Assembly (NCBI GenBank): GCA_946491665.1
Contig: CAMLYL010000020.1
Coordinates: forward strand, 1 to 38,769
Reading direction: 5' to 3'
DNA: 38,769 nucleotides
Origin: an uncultured Lachnospiraceae bacterium
GTDB taxonomy: Bacteria; Bacillota; Clostridia; Lachnospirales; Lachnospiraceae
Shown: in pieces, positions 7,890 through 15,805 of the stretch
How the letters are laid out: each line of letters starts with the position of its first letter
Numbering within the stretch: the first letter of the stretch is position 1
Notes under the pieces: generated by a model
The model's input: the letters and a program-made list of their open reading frames with translations, nothing else
Database searches by the model: none
Told to the model about the DNA's origin: nothing
Made by a program: the position numbers and the translations under genes

Positions 7890-9449
7890 CTACTCCAGAT
7901 ACATTGTCAGCAGTTCCGAAAGATCTCCTTTTTCATTCCAGAAAGCCTTAAAATCCTCCGCAGTAACAAAGCCATAAGCAAAGCGCTGGACATATTCTTT
8001 TACTGCTCTGTCAGAGGCTCCTTCCCCAATCTCCTGTTCTATCTTGTAAATCAGACTGGCGCCTTTATCATAGATTTCACTGTATCCCATGGGATCCTGC
8101 TGCTCCCAGTCATAGAGCGTCAGCTTGAGATCAGTGGTATCGGGAGCATATCCGGTTCCCGCTTCACCACCCTTACCGGAGACTCTGATATAAAAATCAT
8201 TTAACCGGTCTTCCATGAGATATATTCCGTCATCCTCAGAAACCATGGGAGGATATTTTTTCTGGTACAAATATTCACAATAGCGGCAGAAACCTTCGTC
8301 CAGCCAGGGGAAGGTAATCTGATCATTTCCCACGATACCGTAGAACCACTGGTGGGCGATTTCGTGGCAGACGGAATTGTCAAAATCGACCATATAAGGT
8401 TCTGTTTCTTTCTGGTCTGAAATATCAACTCCCATGTCCGCCATGGATTCCAGAGAGATTTGCGGACTGATCATGATGAGCTGCGGATATTCCATTCCGT
8501 TTACGCCTCCTGTGAGACCGCTCATGACAATATTCAGATCAGAATAGGGATAGGTTCCGAATTTATTGCTGAAAAGTTCCAGCGATTTCCGGGCTGTATC
8601 CAGGGCTCTTTCGGCAGTTGCGGTCATGTTGTCGCCGTAATATACGGTTATGGCAGTATTTTTCCAGGTATCGGACAGCGTCTGGAAGGAATTGCTGGCG
8701 CAGAAGGCAAAATCACGGACATTTTCGGCGTGATAGGAGTTGCTGCCGATTTTTCTGCCGGTGGCCGCAACAATATAATCTTCCGGTACATTGATGGTAA
8801 CATTATAATCGGCAATATCAGTATAGAAAGCATCGCCGATATCCACATAGGGTTCTATTGTCCATCCATTCTGTCCATATACGGCGGGAGTAATAATAAA
8901 ATTTCCCAGATTAAAAACATTTTCCTGGTAACCAAACCGGTTCTGGATATTGGGGATATATACCTCATAATTCATCCGGATATCAATCTGTTTTCCGGCT
9001 GGCAGACTGGCGGGAAGGGAAAGGCTGTAAACGGTGCCGTCAACCTGTTCCAGAAAACAGGCCTGGCTGTTGACGGAAATTTCTATGATATTGATTCCGC
9101 CGCCATTTTCCCGGAAGGCCTGTGGAATAAGGTTGAAATAAATATTTTCAAGATCCATTCCCGTGTTGTTGTGGTAAGTCAGATTCTGGTTTACGGTCAG
9201 TTTATGTGCTGTGACATCCAGAGTGACGCCGAGGGAAAATTTATTTGTTGTGCCGGCGCGCCTGTTTTCTATTGTTGTTTCATCTGATTCTGAGGAGAGG
9301 TTTGTGTTCCGGGAATTCTCCGGCGCTGCCCCGGCTGTTGTTTCCGATAGAGAAGAAGTCGTCTGCTCTGAAGTCTGCGGAGCGCATCCGGCTGCCGTTG
9401 TTACAAGTATTGTCAGTAAAATCCATAAGCATTTTTTTATTTTATTCAT
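7890..9449 (-). CDS. M1 family metallopeptidase, lipoprotein
   Basis: A 519-residue protein. A signal peptide ends in the lipobox TAAGC (Cys22), followed by a Ser/Thr/Glu-rich linker (residues 25-68). The zinc site is HEIAH (362-366) with the third ligand Glu385 in WLDEGF, giving the HExxH-18-E spacing of gluzincins. The GGVNGMEY stretch (314-321) corresponds to the exopeptidase GxMEN-type motif. The enzyme is thus predicted to be anchored outside the membrane and to trim N-terminal residues from peptides. The ribosome site GGAGG precedes the start. The C-terminal helical domain is shorter than in large aminopeptidase N proteins. It is convergent with the AraC gene, with only 27 bases between. 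Confidence 0.9.
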   Translation of the reverse strand: MNKIKKCLWILLTILVTTAAGCAPQTSEQTTSSLSETTAGAAPENSRNTNLSSESDETTIENRRAGTTNKFSLGVTLDVTAHKLTVNQNLTYHNNTGMDLENIYFNLIPQAFRENGGGINIIEISVNSQACFLEQVDGTVYSLSLPASLPAGKQIDIRMNYEVYIPNIQNRFGYQENVFNLGNFIITPAVYGQNGWTIEPYVDIGDAFYTDIADYNVTINVPEDYIVAATGRKIGSNSYHAENVRDFAFCASNSFQTLSDTWKNTAITVYYGDNMTATAERALDTARKSLELFSNKFGTYPYSDLNIVMSGLTGGVNGMEYPQLIMISPQISLESMADMGVDISDQKETEPYMVDFDNSVCHEIAHQWFYGIVGNDQITFPWLDEGFCRYCEYLYQKKYPPMVSEDDGIYLMEDRLNDFYIRVSGKGGEAGTGYAPDTTDLKLTLYDWEQQDPMGYSEIYDKGASLIYKIEQEIGEGASDRAVKEYVQRFAYGFVTAEDFKAFWNEKGDLSELLTMYLE

Positions 9450-9868
9450 ATGATTCCTCCAGAAGTTTTTCAGCGTTACTGCTCACAGACACTTTACTCC
9501 TCATGCGCAAAACCAGCCGGCTGCGTTGTCTGTCGCTGCTTCGCGGCTTTCTGTATGGCTGTGAACAGTAACTTTTCAGCAGGAGTTCAGAAAGAAGGAG
9601 CCTGTCCGGCTGTAGGAGAAGATCCTGTCCCGACTGCCTGCTACGGTAAGAAAAGTATAAATGACACATGATTCGGAAATGTTGCCAAGTTGTGACAGAG
9701 TTGTATGATATTATTTCTGAAAATATATCAAGTGAATCCGGAAGAGAATGGCCCCCCTGTTTTCCGGCAGGCAGATCCAGATATAATTTTTCTGTAACAA
9801 GGGAACAAAGGACTTTTGTTCAAAAGGGATTTAACGTATAATATTTTCATAGAAAGAAGGAATACATT
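9450..9868. other. 419-base intergenic region
   Basis: Between the divergent peptidase and lipoprotein genes. I see no convincing gene: open frames here lack ribosome sites and family features. The region contains two possible plus-strand promoters, TTGCCA-16-TATGAT at about 9690-9717 and the one listed at 9814-9842. It presumably also holds the minus-strand promoter of the peptidase. Confidence 0.5.
9814..9842 (+). promoter_or_regulatory. Probable promoter of the lipoprotein gene
   Basis: TATAAT at 9837-9842 lies 17 bases after a poor -35 (TTTTGT, 9814-9819), about 27 bases before the lipoprotein start. The AGAAAGAAGG ribosome site follows. Confidence 0.5.
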
Positions 9869-10588
9869 ATGAAAAGGAAACTATTTCTTGCAGTGTGTTT
9901 CTGCGGTCTTCTGGCGCTGCCGGGCTGCGGCAGGCAGGAAGCTGTGGAAGACCAGACAGAAAAAGTGACGGAACAGACGGCGGAAACGGAAGTCTCTGCG
10001 GAAGAAGAGACTCCGTCCGAGGATCCTTCATCAGAAAATATCACACTGGAGACTGGAGATGAAACGGCCGGGCAGAATCCCGAAGAACCGGATGAAACAC
10101 AGGTTTCTCTTTTTGAGGAGATGCCGGAGAATTTTGTGTTTTCCAGCGGCGCCGGAGGATGGAGTACAGAGTTAAAAGTGGCAGATGACGGTACATTTAC
10201 AGGAGCATATCATGATTCTGAGATGGGAATTACCGGGGAAAATTATCCCAACGGTACAGTTTATATCTGTAATTTCAGCGGAAGTTTTTCTGATCCGGTG
10301 CAGACAGATGATGATACCTGGTCGGTGAAGATTAATTCATTGCAGACAGAGGGAACCGAAGGGGAGGAATATTATGAAGATGGCGTCCGTTATATTTATG
10401 CGGAGCCTTTTGGGCTGACCGGAGCGGATGAACTGCAGATTTTTCCAGCAGGGACGCCTGTTGATCAGATTCCGGAGGGATTCTTAAGCTGGACCGGTAT
10501 GTATTTTGATCCGGAGACAGAGGATAATCTGCCATTTTACGGAATTTATAACGCGGCAGAAGAATGTGCGTTTATCAGCATGGAATAG
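9869..10588 (+). CDS. Acidic lipoprotein of unknown function
   Basis: A 239-residue protein with a signal peptide ending in the lipobox LPGC (Cys20), then a long Glu/Thr-rich linker to about residue 85. The C-terminal domain has beta-rich segments such as FVFSSGAGGWSTEL and DGTFTGAYHDSEMGITGENYPNG. This pattern is seen in small Clostridia lipoproteins annotated as hypothetical. It is thus expected to be surface-anchored. I cannot assign an activity. It is followed after 27 bases by the phosphatase gene and may be cotranscribed with it. Confidence 0.8.
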   Translation: MKRKLFLAVCFCGLLALPGCGRQEAVEDQTEKVTEQTAETEVSAEEETPSEDPSSENITLETGDETAGQNPEEPDETQVSLFEEMPENFVFSSGAGGWSTELKVADDGTFTGAYHDSEMGITGENYPNGTVYICNFSGSFSDPVQTDDDTWSVKINSLQTEGTEGEEYYEDGVRYIYAEPFGLTGADELQIFPAGTPVDQIPEGFLSWTGMYFDPETEDNLPFYGIYNAAEECAFISME

Positions 10589-10615
10589 TCTGATATCTGG
10601 TAAGGAGAATGCAGG

Positions 10616-11323
10616 ATGATTTATGCGGTCAGTGATATTCACGGATGTTACAGTCAGTACAAAGAGGTGCTGGAAAAGATACGGTTTTCTGATGAGGATA
10701 CGCTTTACGTACTGGGAGATGTTCTGGACAGAGGGCCGGATGGATTCCGGGTTCTGGCTGATATGGCTGGAAGATATAATGTGATTCCGCTTATTGGAAA
10801 TCATGAGTATATGGCCCTGTCTGTTCTGAAACCTTTGATGACGGAAATCACAGAAGATAATTATGATAAGGTACTGGACCGGGATTTTATGGAAAGATAT
10901 CAGTACTGGACTTCCGACGGCGGGCAGATCACGCTGGATCAGTTCCGGAAGCTGGGGATGGAGGACCGGGAATTTTATCTGGATTATCTGGAGGAATTTC
11001 AGTTATATGAAGAATTTACTCTGAATGGCGACAGATATGTTCTGGTACACGCTGATCTTGCGGGAGACAGAAAGGACAGACCGCTGGAGGAGTACGGGAT
11101 TGAGCAGATGCTTTTCTCCCGGGCGGAGTATGACAGAAAATACAGTGATTCTTACTATCTCGTGACGGGACATACGCCCACCTTCCGGATGGGAAGTGAA
11201 TATGACGGGAAAATATATAAAAAGAATCATCATATTGCCATAGACTGCGGCTGTGTATCCGGGCGGCGGCTGGGCGTATATTGTTTTGATACAGGGGAAT
11301 GTTTTTACAGTTCAGATTATTAG
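10616..11323 (+). CDS. PP1/PrpE-like metallophosphatase
   Basis: A 235-residue calcineurin-like phosphoesterase. Metal-binding motifs are in order: DIHG (residues 7-10), GDVLDRG (34-40), GNHE (61-64), then LVHADL and a late VTGHTP. This arrangement matches small bacterial serine/threonine protein phosphatases and diadenosine tetraphosphatase-like enzymes, which use a two-metal centre to cleave phosphate esters. The substrate is not predictable. The ribosome site AAGGAG precedes the start. The gene lies 16 bases before the ADP-ribosylglycohydrolase start, suggesting co-transcription of two enzymes that reverse protein or nucleotide modification. Confidence 0.9.
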   Translation: MIYAVSDIHGCYSQYKEVLEKIRFSDEDTLYVLGDVLDRGPDGFRVLADMAGRYNVIPLIGNHEYMALSVLKPLMTEITEDNYDKVLDRDFMERYQYWTSDGGQITLDQFRKLGMEDREFYLDYLEEFQLYEEFTLNGDRYVLVHADLAGDRKDRPLEEYGIEQMLFSRAEYDRKYSDSYYLVTGHTPTFRMGSEYDGKIYKKNHHIAIDCGCVSGRRLGVYCFDTGECFYSSDY

Positions 11324-11339
11324 GAGAGGAGGGGAGTTA

Positions 11340-12212
11340 TTGTTCATTTCCGAGTCTGTGAACGAAGTGAACAGTAGCGATTTTATGCTGGGTGCGGCGA
11401 TTGGAGATATTGCAGGTTCTGTTTATGAATGGAATAATATAAAGTATAAGCCGGAAAAGCTGATAAAAACCGGATGCCGGTTTACAGATGATACGGTGCT
11501 TACCGCGGCGGTGACTGTGGGAATCCTGCGTTTCTTTGAGGAGGCAGGAGCTGGCTGGGCGGACAGAGCAGATGCGGAGGATATTTTTACGCGGAATGTG
11601 CGGGAGACGATTGTGCGGTATGCGAAAAAATATCCGGATGCAGGATACGGCGGAAGCTTCCGGAGATGGGTGAGATCCGGGCAGCACCAGCCATACAACA
11701 GCTGGGGAAATGGGTCGGCCATGAGAGTATCCTGTTGCGGCTGGGCCGCGAAAACTGCCCGGGAGGCGAGAACACTGGCGGAATGGTCGGCGGCAGTCAC
11801 CCACAATCATCCGGAAGGAATCAGGGGAGCACAGGCGGTGGCGGAAAGTATCTGGCGGCTGCGCGCGGGGGCTTCCCCGGCGGAAATCAGAGAAATGGCA
11901 GAGTCCTATTATGATATGGATTTTACCCTGGATCAGATCCGGCCGCATTATCAGTTTGATGTCAGCTGCCAGGGCTCGGTTCCCCAGGCCATAGAGGCGT
12001 TTCTGGAAGGGAATTCTTATGAGGATGTGATCCGGCTGGCGATCTCTATCGGGGGAGATTCCGATACCATAGCAGCCATAGCGGGCAGTATGGCGGAAAT
12101 CATATATCCGATTCCGGAAGCTCTGAGGGAAGAAGCTCTGGGGAAACTGCCGGATGATATAAAAGTTCCCCTGCTCCGGGCGGAGGAGATGTTCGGGGTG
12201 AGAGTGGGGTAG
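11340..12212 (+). CDS. ADP-ribosylglycohydrolase family protein
   Basis: A 290-residue protein of the DraG/ARH fold. The N-terminal MLGAAIGDIAGSVYEW and FTDDT (residues 48-52) and the C-terminal SIGGDSDTIAAIAG supply the acidic residues that bind the two Mg ions in this family. Such enzymes remove ADP-ribose from proteins, nucleic acids or small molecules; the target here is unknown. The TTG at 11340 is taken as start because AGGAGAGGAGGGG sits 5-6 bases before it; an ATG at 11385 matches the usual family N-terminus but lacks a ribosome site. The last 37 bases of the locus are repeated 70 bases downstream. Confidence 0.9.
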   Translation: MFISESVNEVNSSDFMLGAAIGDIAGSVYEWNNIKYKPEKLIKTGCRFTDDTVLTAAVTVGILRFFEEAGAGWADRADAEDIFTRNVRETIVRYAKKYPDAGYGGSFRRWVRSGQHQPYNSWGNGSAMRVSCCGWAAKTAREARTLAEWSAAVTHNHPEGIRGAQAVAESIWRLRAGASPAEIREMAESYYDMDFTLDQIRPHYQFDVSCQGSVPQAIEAFLEGNSYEDVIRLAISIGGDSDTIAAIAGSMAEIIYPIPEALREEALGKLPDDIKVPLLRAEEMFGVRVG

Positions 12213-12290
12213 AATGAAAGCTGATTGGTATTGCAGCACCGCCGGGGCGTTTTAGGAGATGTTCGGCGTGAGCGTGGAGTAAAATGAAAG
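12184..12290 (+). repeat. Direct repeat of the ADP-ribosylglycohydrolase 3' end
   Basis: Bases 12184-12220 and 12254-12290 match at 33 of 37 positions at an offset of exactly 70. Copy one encodes the final residues EMFGVRVG plus stop; copy two would encode EMFGVSVE plus stop without a gene before it. It is either a local duplication or the leftover tail of a replaced paralogue. Confidence 0.75.
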
Positions 12291-12303
12291 GGGAAAGTTT
12301 TCA

Positions 12304-12762
12304 TTGATATACAAAAAAGCAACATTGGACGACCTGGATATTTTAACGGAAACCAGGATTGAGGTGCTGAGAGCCGCCAATCAGCTGTCAGATGATGCTG
12401 ATATGAGTGAGGTAAAAGCCCGGTCCTATGAATATTACAGGAAAGCACTGCGGGACGGAACCCATATTGCATATCTGATTTTCGATGGGGATAAGTTCGC
12501 CGGCGCCGGGGGCGTGAGCTTTTTCCAGGTAATGCCCACTTACCATAATCCCAGCGGCAGGAAAGCATACATTATGAATATGTACACAAAGCCGGAGTAC
12601 AGAAGAAGAGGAATTGCTTTTATAACTCTGGATCTTCTTGTTCATGACGCCAGGGAGAAGGGCATTACGGCGATTTCCCTGGAGGCTACAGCCATGGGGC
12701 GGCCGCTGTATGAAAAATACGGCTTCGTGGAAATGTGGAATGAGATGGAACTGCCGCAGTAA
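12304..12762 (+). CDS. GNAT family N-acetyltransferase
   Basis: A 152-residue GNAT domain protein. The acetyl-CoA loop is KPEYRRRGIA, preceded by the MNMYT strand, and the LYEKYGFVEMWNEME end is typical of motif B. It begins with TTG at 12304, supported by the AAAGGGGAAAG site about 6 bases ahead and by the family-like opening IYKKATLDDLD. It lies directly behind the ADP-ribosylglycohydrolase and its repeated 3' end. The acceptor is unknown. Confidence 0.85.
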   Translation: MIYKKATLDDLDILTETRIEVLRAANQLSDDADMSEVKARSYEYYRKALRDGTHIAYLIFDGDKFAGAGGVSFFQVMPTYHNPSGRKAYIMNMYTKPEYRRRGIAFITLDLLVHDAREKGITAISLEATAMGRPLYEKYGFVEMWNEMELPQ

Positions 12763-12851
12763 AATGAATTTGAATTCAAGAGAGATAAGTTTGGCAGTAA
12801 ACTTCTAAATTTACTTTGATGTTGTACTTTGCATGTCAGAAGGAGATAACA

Positions 12852-12893
12852 ATGGTGAAGCGCTGTATTGCAGTTGCCGGTATAGTCGTATGA
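12852..12893 (+). other. Possible 13-codon leader ORF
   Basis: A strong AAGGAGATAAC site is followed by an ATG and 13 codons (MVKRCIAVAGIVV) ending in TGA 40 bases before the acetyltransferase start. Leader peptides control some antibiotic acetyltransferase genes, but no stem that would mask the downstream ribosome site is evident. Confidence 0.25.
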
Positions 12894-12933
12894 TAAAGAA
12901 ACATGAGGTAGTAAGTTACAGGAGGATTTTTAA

Positions 12934-13563
12934 ATGACTATATCGGCGGAAAAGGTATATCCCCGCACCGGGGACGGGGAAACAGTTTATCTGACAAATG
13001 TTGTGTCAGATCCCATGATTGAGGTTGGAGATTACACAATTTATAATGACTTTGTTCACGATCCGCGGGAATTTGAAAAAAATAATGTGCTGTATCATTA
13101 TCCGGTCAATCATGACCGGCTGCTCATCGGGAGATTCTGTTCGATTGCCTGTGGTGTAAAATTCTTATTTACAAGCGCAAATCATACGCTGAAATCGCTG
13201 TCCACGTATCCTTTCCCTATTTTCTTTGAGGAATGGGGACTGGATGTAGAAAACATAACAACAGCCTGGGACAATAAGGGAGACATTGTAATCGGTAACG
13301 ATGTATGGATCGGATATGAAGCTGTGATTTTTTCCGGCGTGACGATTGGAGACGGTGCAGTAATCGGCGCCCGTGCCGTTGTGACAAAGGATGTGCCGCC
13401 TTATACGATAGTCGGCGGCGTCCCGGCAAAAGTGATCCGCAGACGTTTCCCGGACGAGACGATTTCCAGGCTTCTGGATCTGAAGTGGTGGAATTGGCCG
13501 GAAGAGCGGATTGCGCAGAATATTGAAGCAATACAGGCCGGGAATATAGAGGAATTGAGATGA
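12934..13563 (+). CDS. CatB/Vat-like xenobiotic acetyltransferase
   Basis: A 209-residue left-handed beta-helix (hexapeptide repeat) acetyltransferase. The order [18 protein letters not shown], then [39 protein letters not shown] and WWNWPEE is that of the CatB chloramphenicol and Vat streptogramin A acetyltransferases; the His in ANH is the catalytic base of this group. The Vat versus CatB choice cannot be made here; many related CatB-like genes in commensals have no proven resistance role. The AGGAGGA site precedes the start. A hairpin with a short T tract follows. Confidence 0.85.
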   Translation: MTISAEKVYPRTGDGETVYLTNVVSDPMIEVGDYTIYNDFVHDPREFEKNNVLYHYPVNHDRLLIGRFCSIACGVKFLFTSANHTLKSLSTYPFPIFFEEWGLDVENITTAWDNKGDIVIGNDVWIGYEAVIFSGVTIGDGAVIGARAVVTKDVPPYTIVGGVPAKVIRRRFPDETISRLLDLKWWNWPEERIAQNIEAIQAGNIEELR

Positions 13564-13568
13564 GATGG

Positions 13569-13600
13569 GGCAGGGATCCTTGCAGGGTTCCCTGCCTTTA
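13569..13600 (+). terminator. Hairpin after the CatB/Vat-like gene
   Basis: GGCAGGGA (13569-13576) pairs with TCCCTGCC (13589-13596), followed by TTTAT. It is six bases after the stop, consistent with a rho-independent terminator with a short T-run. Confidence 0.65.
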
Positions 13601-13669
13601 TATGTGGGAAAATAGTCTGATATATGATAAACGTGTTTCCTGTAATTTGGGACAGACGGCAAAATCCGC

Positions 13670-13698
13670 TTGATAGGGTTCTGGGTTCTGAATATAAT
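13670..13698 (+). promoter_or_regulatory. Sigma-A promoter of the AlbA_2 regulator
   Basis: TTGATA (13670-13675) and TATAAT (13693-13698) with a 17-base spacer. It shares GTTCTGAATATAATAAA and the whole -35 block with the promoter at 3922-3950. Confidence 0.75.
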
Positions 13699-13722
13699 AA
13701 AAGGAAATAAGGAGGCGGTAAA

Positions 13723-15249
13723 ATGGCAGTTCCAACTAATATTAAAACTCTTCTTTCTGGAAATGTGGTGGAGTGGGCACGGATTGAATATAAAGAAACC
13801 TGGGATGCAGAAGCATCTCTAAAAACTATATGTGCATTTGCAAATGATATTGATAACTGGGGTGGTGGTTATATTGTAATTGGTGTCAGAGAAAAGGATG
13901 GAAAACCGGAATATCCTTTGCTGGGAGTATCACCGGAAAAAATAGACGGATATCTCAAGGATATGCTGAATAAATGTAAATTGATACATCCGGAGTATCT
14001 TCCTATTGTGGAGGTAGTAGATTATGAAGAAAAGAAATTTATCGTGATCTGGGCTCCGGGAGGTAATCTGCGGCCATACTCATCTCCAAGAACAATGGCC
14101 AGAGACAGTAAAGAGCGCATTTATTATATTCGAAAAATGTCCAGTACAATTGCGCCGTCAGAGTCAGAAAAGCGGGATTTATACAGTCTGGCTAATAATA
14201 TTCCATTTGATGACAGAGTAAATCATGAGGCAGAACTTGCGGATTTGAATATTACCTTAATTCAGAGCTATTTAAAAGAAACAGGAAGTTCTTTGTATAA
14301 GGACTCCGAGAATATGGAGTTTGTAGATTTATGTAAGAGTATGAATATTATAAGTACTTTACCCGAGTATGTAAAACCTAAAAACGTTGGTTTGATGTTT
14401 TTTAGTCTGGAACCGGACCGTTTTTTCCCTTATGCGCAGATTGATGTAGTTGAATTTCCGGACAATACGGGAGATAGAATCAGAGAAAAAACATTTAAGG
14501 GGCCATTGCATCAACAATTGAGAGAAGCATTATTATATATTCGCAATAGTATTTTGCAAGAGCAGGTGATTAAAGTTGATGGAGTGGCAGAGGCAAAACG
14601 ATTTTTTAATTTCCCTTATGCTGCTGTAGAAGAAGCTCTTTCAAATGCGGTTTATCATAAGGGATACGATGAACGTGAGCCAATAGAAGTCCGGATAGAA
14701 AGGGATCGGATAATTGTTGTCAGTCATCCAGGTGCAGATCGTTCTGTCAGCAGGGAAGGATTGAGAGAGTATCGTGTTTTCAGCCGGAGATATAGAAATC
14801 GGCGGATTGGTGAGTTTTTAAAGGAAATGCATTTGACAGAAGGGCGAAATACCGGATTTCGAAAAATACGGACAGCTCTTCGCAATAATGGTTCACCCGA
14901 ACCAGTATTTGAAACAGATGACGAGCGAACCTATTTTGCTACAACTCTTTTTATTCATCCGTATTTTAAAGATCCAGGCATGGAATATAGTCAAAATGAC
15001 AGTGTAAATGACAGTGTAAATGACAGTGTAAATAATTTAAGTAAAAATGAAAAGCGGGTTCTTGATATAATTCAAAAAAATCCAGTTTTGTCGGCAAGTC
15101 AGATTGCTAACATTCTTGGAGTTTCGGAATCGACTATACGGCGAGCTACAAAAACATTGAAAAACAGGAATATTATACAGCGCCAGGGATCCGATAAAAA
15201 GGGTATATGGGTAATTACAAAGCAGGTATCTAAATTTTCGGACCAATGA
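13723..15249 (+). CDS. AlbA_2 (Schlafen-type) putative regulator, RecG-like, with C-terminal HTH
   Basis: A 508-residue protein. The N-terminal AlbA_2 domain covers about residues 10-130: the IEYKETWDAEASLKTICAFAND block and the GGGYIVIGVREKDGKP strand are the family hallmarks. A middle ATPase-like helper region includes FPYAAVEEALSNAVYHKGYD and is often annotated ATP-dependent DNA helicase RecG-like. A linker NDSVNDSVNDSVN is encoded by three identical 12-base units. The C-terminal winged-helix segment reads LSASQIANILGVSESTIRRATK. The protein is predicted to be cytoplasmic and DNA-binding, with an unknown regulon. GGAGG precedes the start. Its DNA is more AT-rich than its neighbours, which hints at transfer. 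Confidence 0.85.
   Translation: MAVPTNIKTLLSGNVVEWARIEYKETWDAEASLKTICAFANDIDNWGGGYIVIGVREKDGKPEYPLLGVSPEKIDGYLKDMLNKCKLIHPEYLPIVEVVDYEEKKFIVIWAPGGNLRPYSSPRTMARDSKERIYYIRKMSSTIAPSESEKRDLYSLANNIPFDDRVNHEAELADLNITLIQSYLKETGSSLYKDSENMEFVDLCKSMNIISTLPEYVKPKNVGLMFFSLEPDRFFPYAQIDVVEFPDNTGDRIREKTFKGPLHQQLREALLYIRNSILQEQVIKVDGVAEAKRFFNFPYAAVEEALSNAVYHKGYDEREPIEVRIERDRIIVVSHPGADRSVSREGLREYRVFSRRYRNRRIGEFLKEMHLTEGRNTGFRKIRTALRNNGSPEPVFETDDERTYFATTLFIHPYFKDPGMEYSQNDSVNDSVNDSVNNLSKNEKRVLDIIQKNPVLSASQIANILGVSESTIRRATKTLKNRNIIQRQGSDKKGIWVITKQVSKFSDQ
14995..15030 (+). repeat. Three tandem 12-base units inside the regulator gene
   Basis: AATGACAGTGTA occurs three times without mismatch and encodes NDSV repeats in the linker before the winged helix. 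Unit gain or loss keeps the reading frame, so linker length can vary between strains. Confidence 0.9.
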
Positions 15250-15740
15250 ATTTTGTGATATATAACGGAGTGAACACAGCAGTGAGTATAAGAAAAGCGG
15301 CCTTATCCGACTTTGATATTGTAAAAATGATCGCGGAAACTACGATATCCGAAATCTATCCTCATTATTATCCGAAAGGTGCAGTGGAGTATTTTCTGTC
15401 ACATCACAGTGAGCAGAATATCGTCAGTGATATAGAGAGAAACCAGGTTTTCCTCTGTCTGGATCCGGAGCAGAAAGTGGTGGGGACTGTGACGGTCAGA
15501 GACAATGAGATCTGCCGCCTGTTTGTTCTGCCGGAATGCCAGGGCCGGGGATATGGAACGGAAATGCTGGATTACGCGGAGAAGCAGATTTCTGATCATT
15601 ATCCGGAGGTGACTCTTGCTGCCTCATGGCCTGCAAAAAGGCTTTATGAAAAAAGAGGATATAAAGAAAACGGCTTTCACATAATCCCGGCCGCTTATAA
15701 CGATTTTCTGTGTTACGACGATATGGTGAAAAGAGTATAA
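15246..15740 (+). CDS. GNAT family N-acetyltransferase
   Basis: A protein of up to 164 residues with a full GNAT core. The strand CRLFVLPE leads into the acetyl-CoA loop CQGRGYG, and the tail has RLYEKRGYKENGFH. Translation may start at the ATG 15246, which overlaps the preceding stop by four bases, or at the GTG at 15282. The latter has CGGAG upstream and yields the usual SIRKAALSDFD opening; the second option seems at least as good. It may be coupled to the AlbA_2 regulator gene. Acceptor unknown. Confidence 0.85.
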   Translation: MNFVIYNGVNTAVSIRKAALSDFDIVKMIAETTISEIYPHYYPKGAVEYFLSHHSEQNIVSDIERNQVFLCLDPEQKVVGTVTVRDNEICRLFVLPECQGRGYGTEMLDYAEKQISDHYPEVTLAASWPAKRLYEKRGYKENGFHIIPAAYNDFLCYDDMVKRV

Positions 15741-15761
15741 TATATGATTTTTGTGGAGAAA

Positions 15762-15785
15762 GGTCTGGAAGTAAACGTCCAGATC
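15762..15785 (+). promoter_or_regulatory. Stem-loop in front of the DUF5714-like gene
   Basis: GGTCTGGA pairs with TCCAGATC across an 8-base loop, ending about 9 bases before the AAGGAGG ribosome site. There is no T-run, so a role in mRNA stability or initiation is more plausible than termination. Confidence 0.35.
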
Positions 15786-15805
15786 TGCTTCAGAAGGAGG
15801 TCAAT

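Noticed and set aside
8460-9287. Long open frame opposite the M1 peptidase gene
   Set aside because: It is antisense to a clearly real peptidase with conserved zinc motifs; the translation has no family features.
9450-9671. Plus-strand open frame of about 73 codons upstream of the M1 peptidase
   Set aside because: No ribosome site, odd Cys-rich composition and no family resemblance; it lies in the probable promoter region of the divergent gene.
12213-12303. Integron attC-like site in the acetyltransferase region
   Set aside because: The spacing and repeat are explained by the duplicated ADP-ribosylglycohydrolase end; no attC core sites or integrase were seen.
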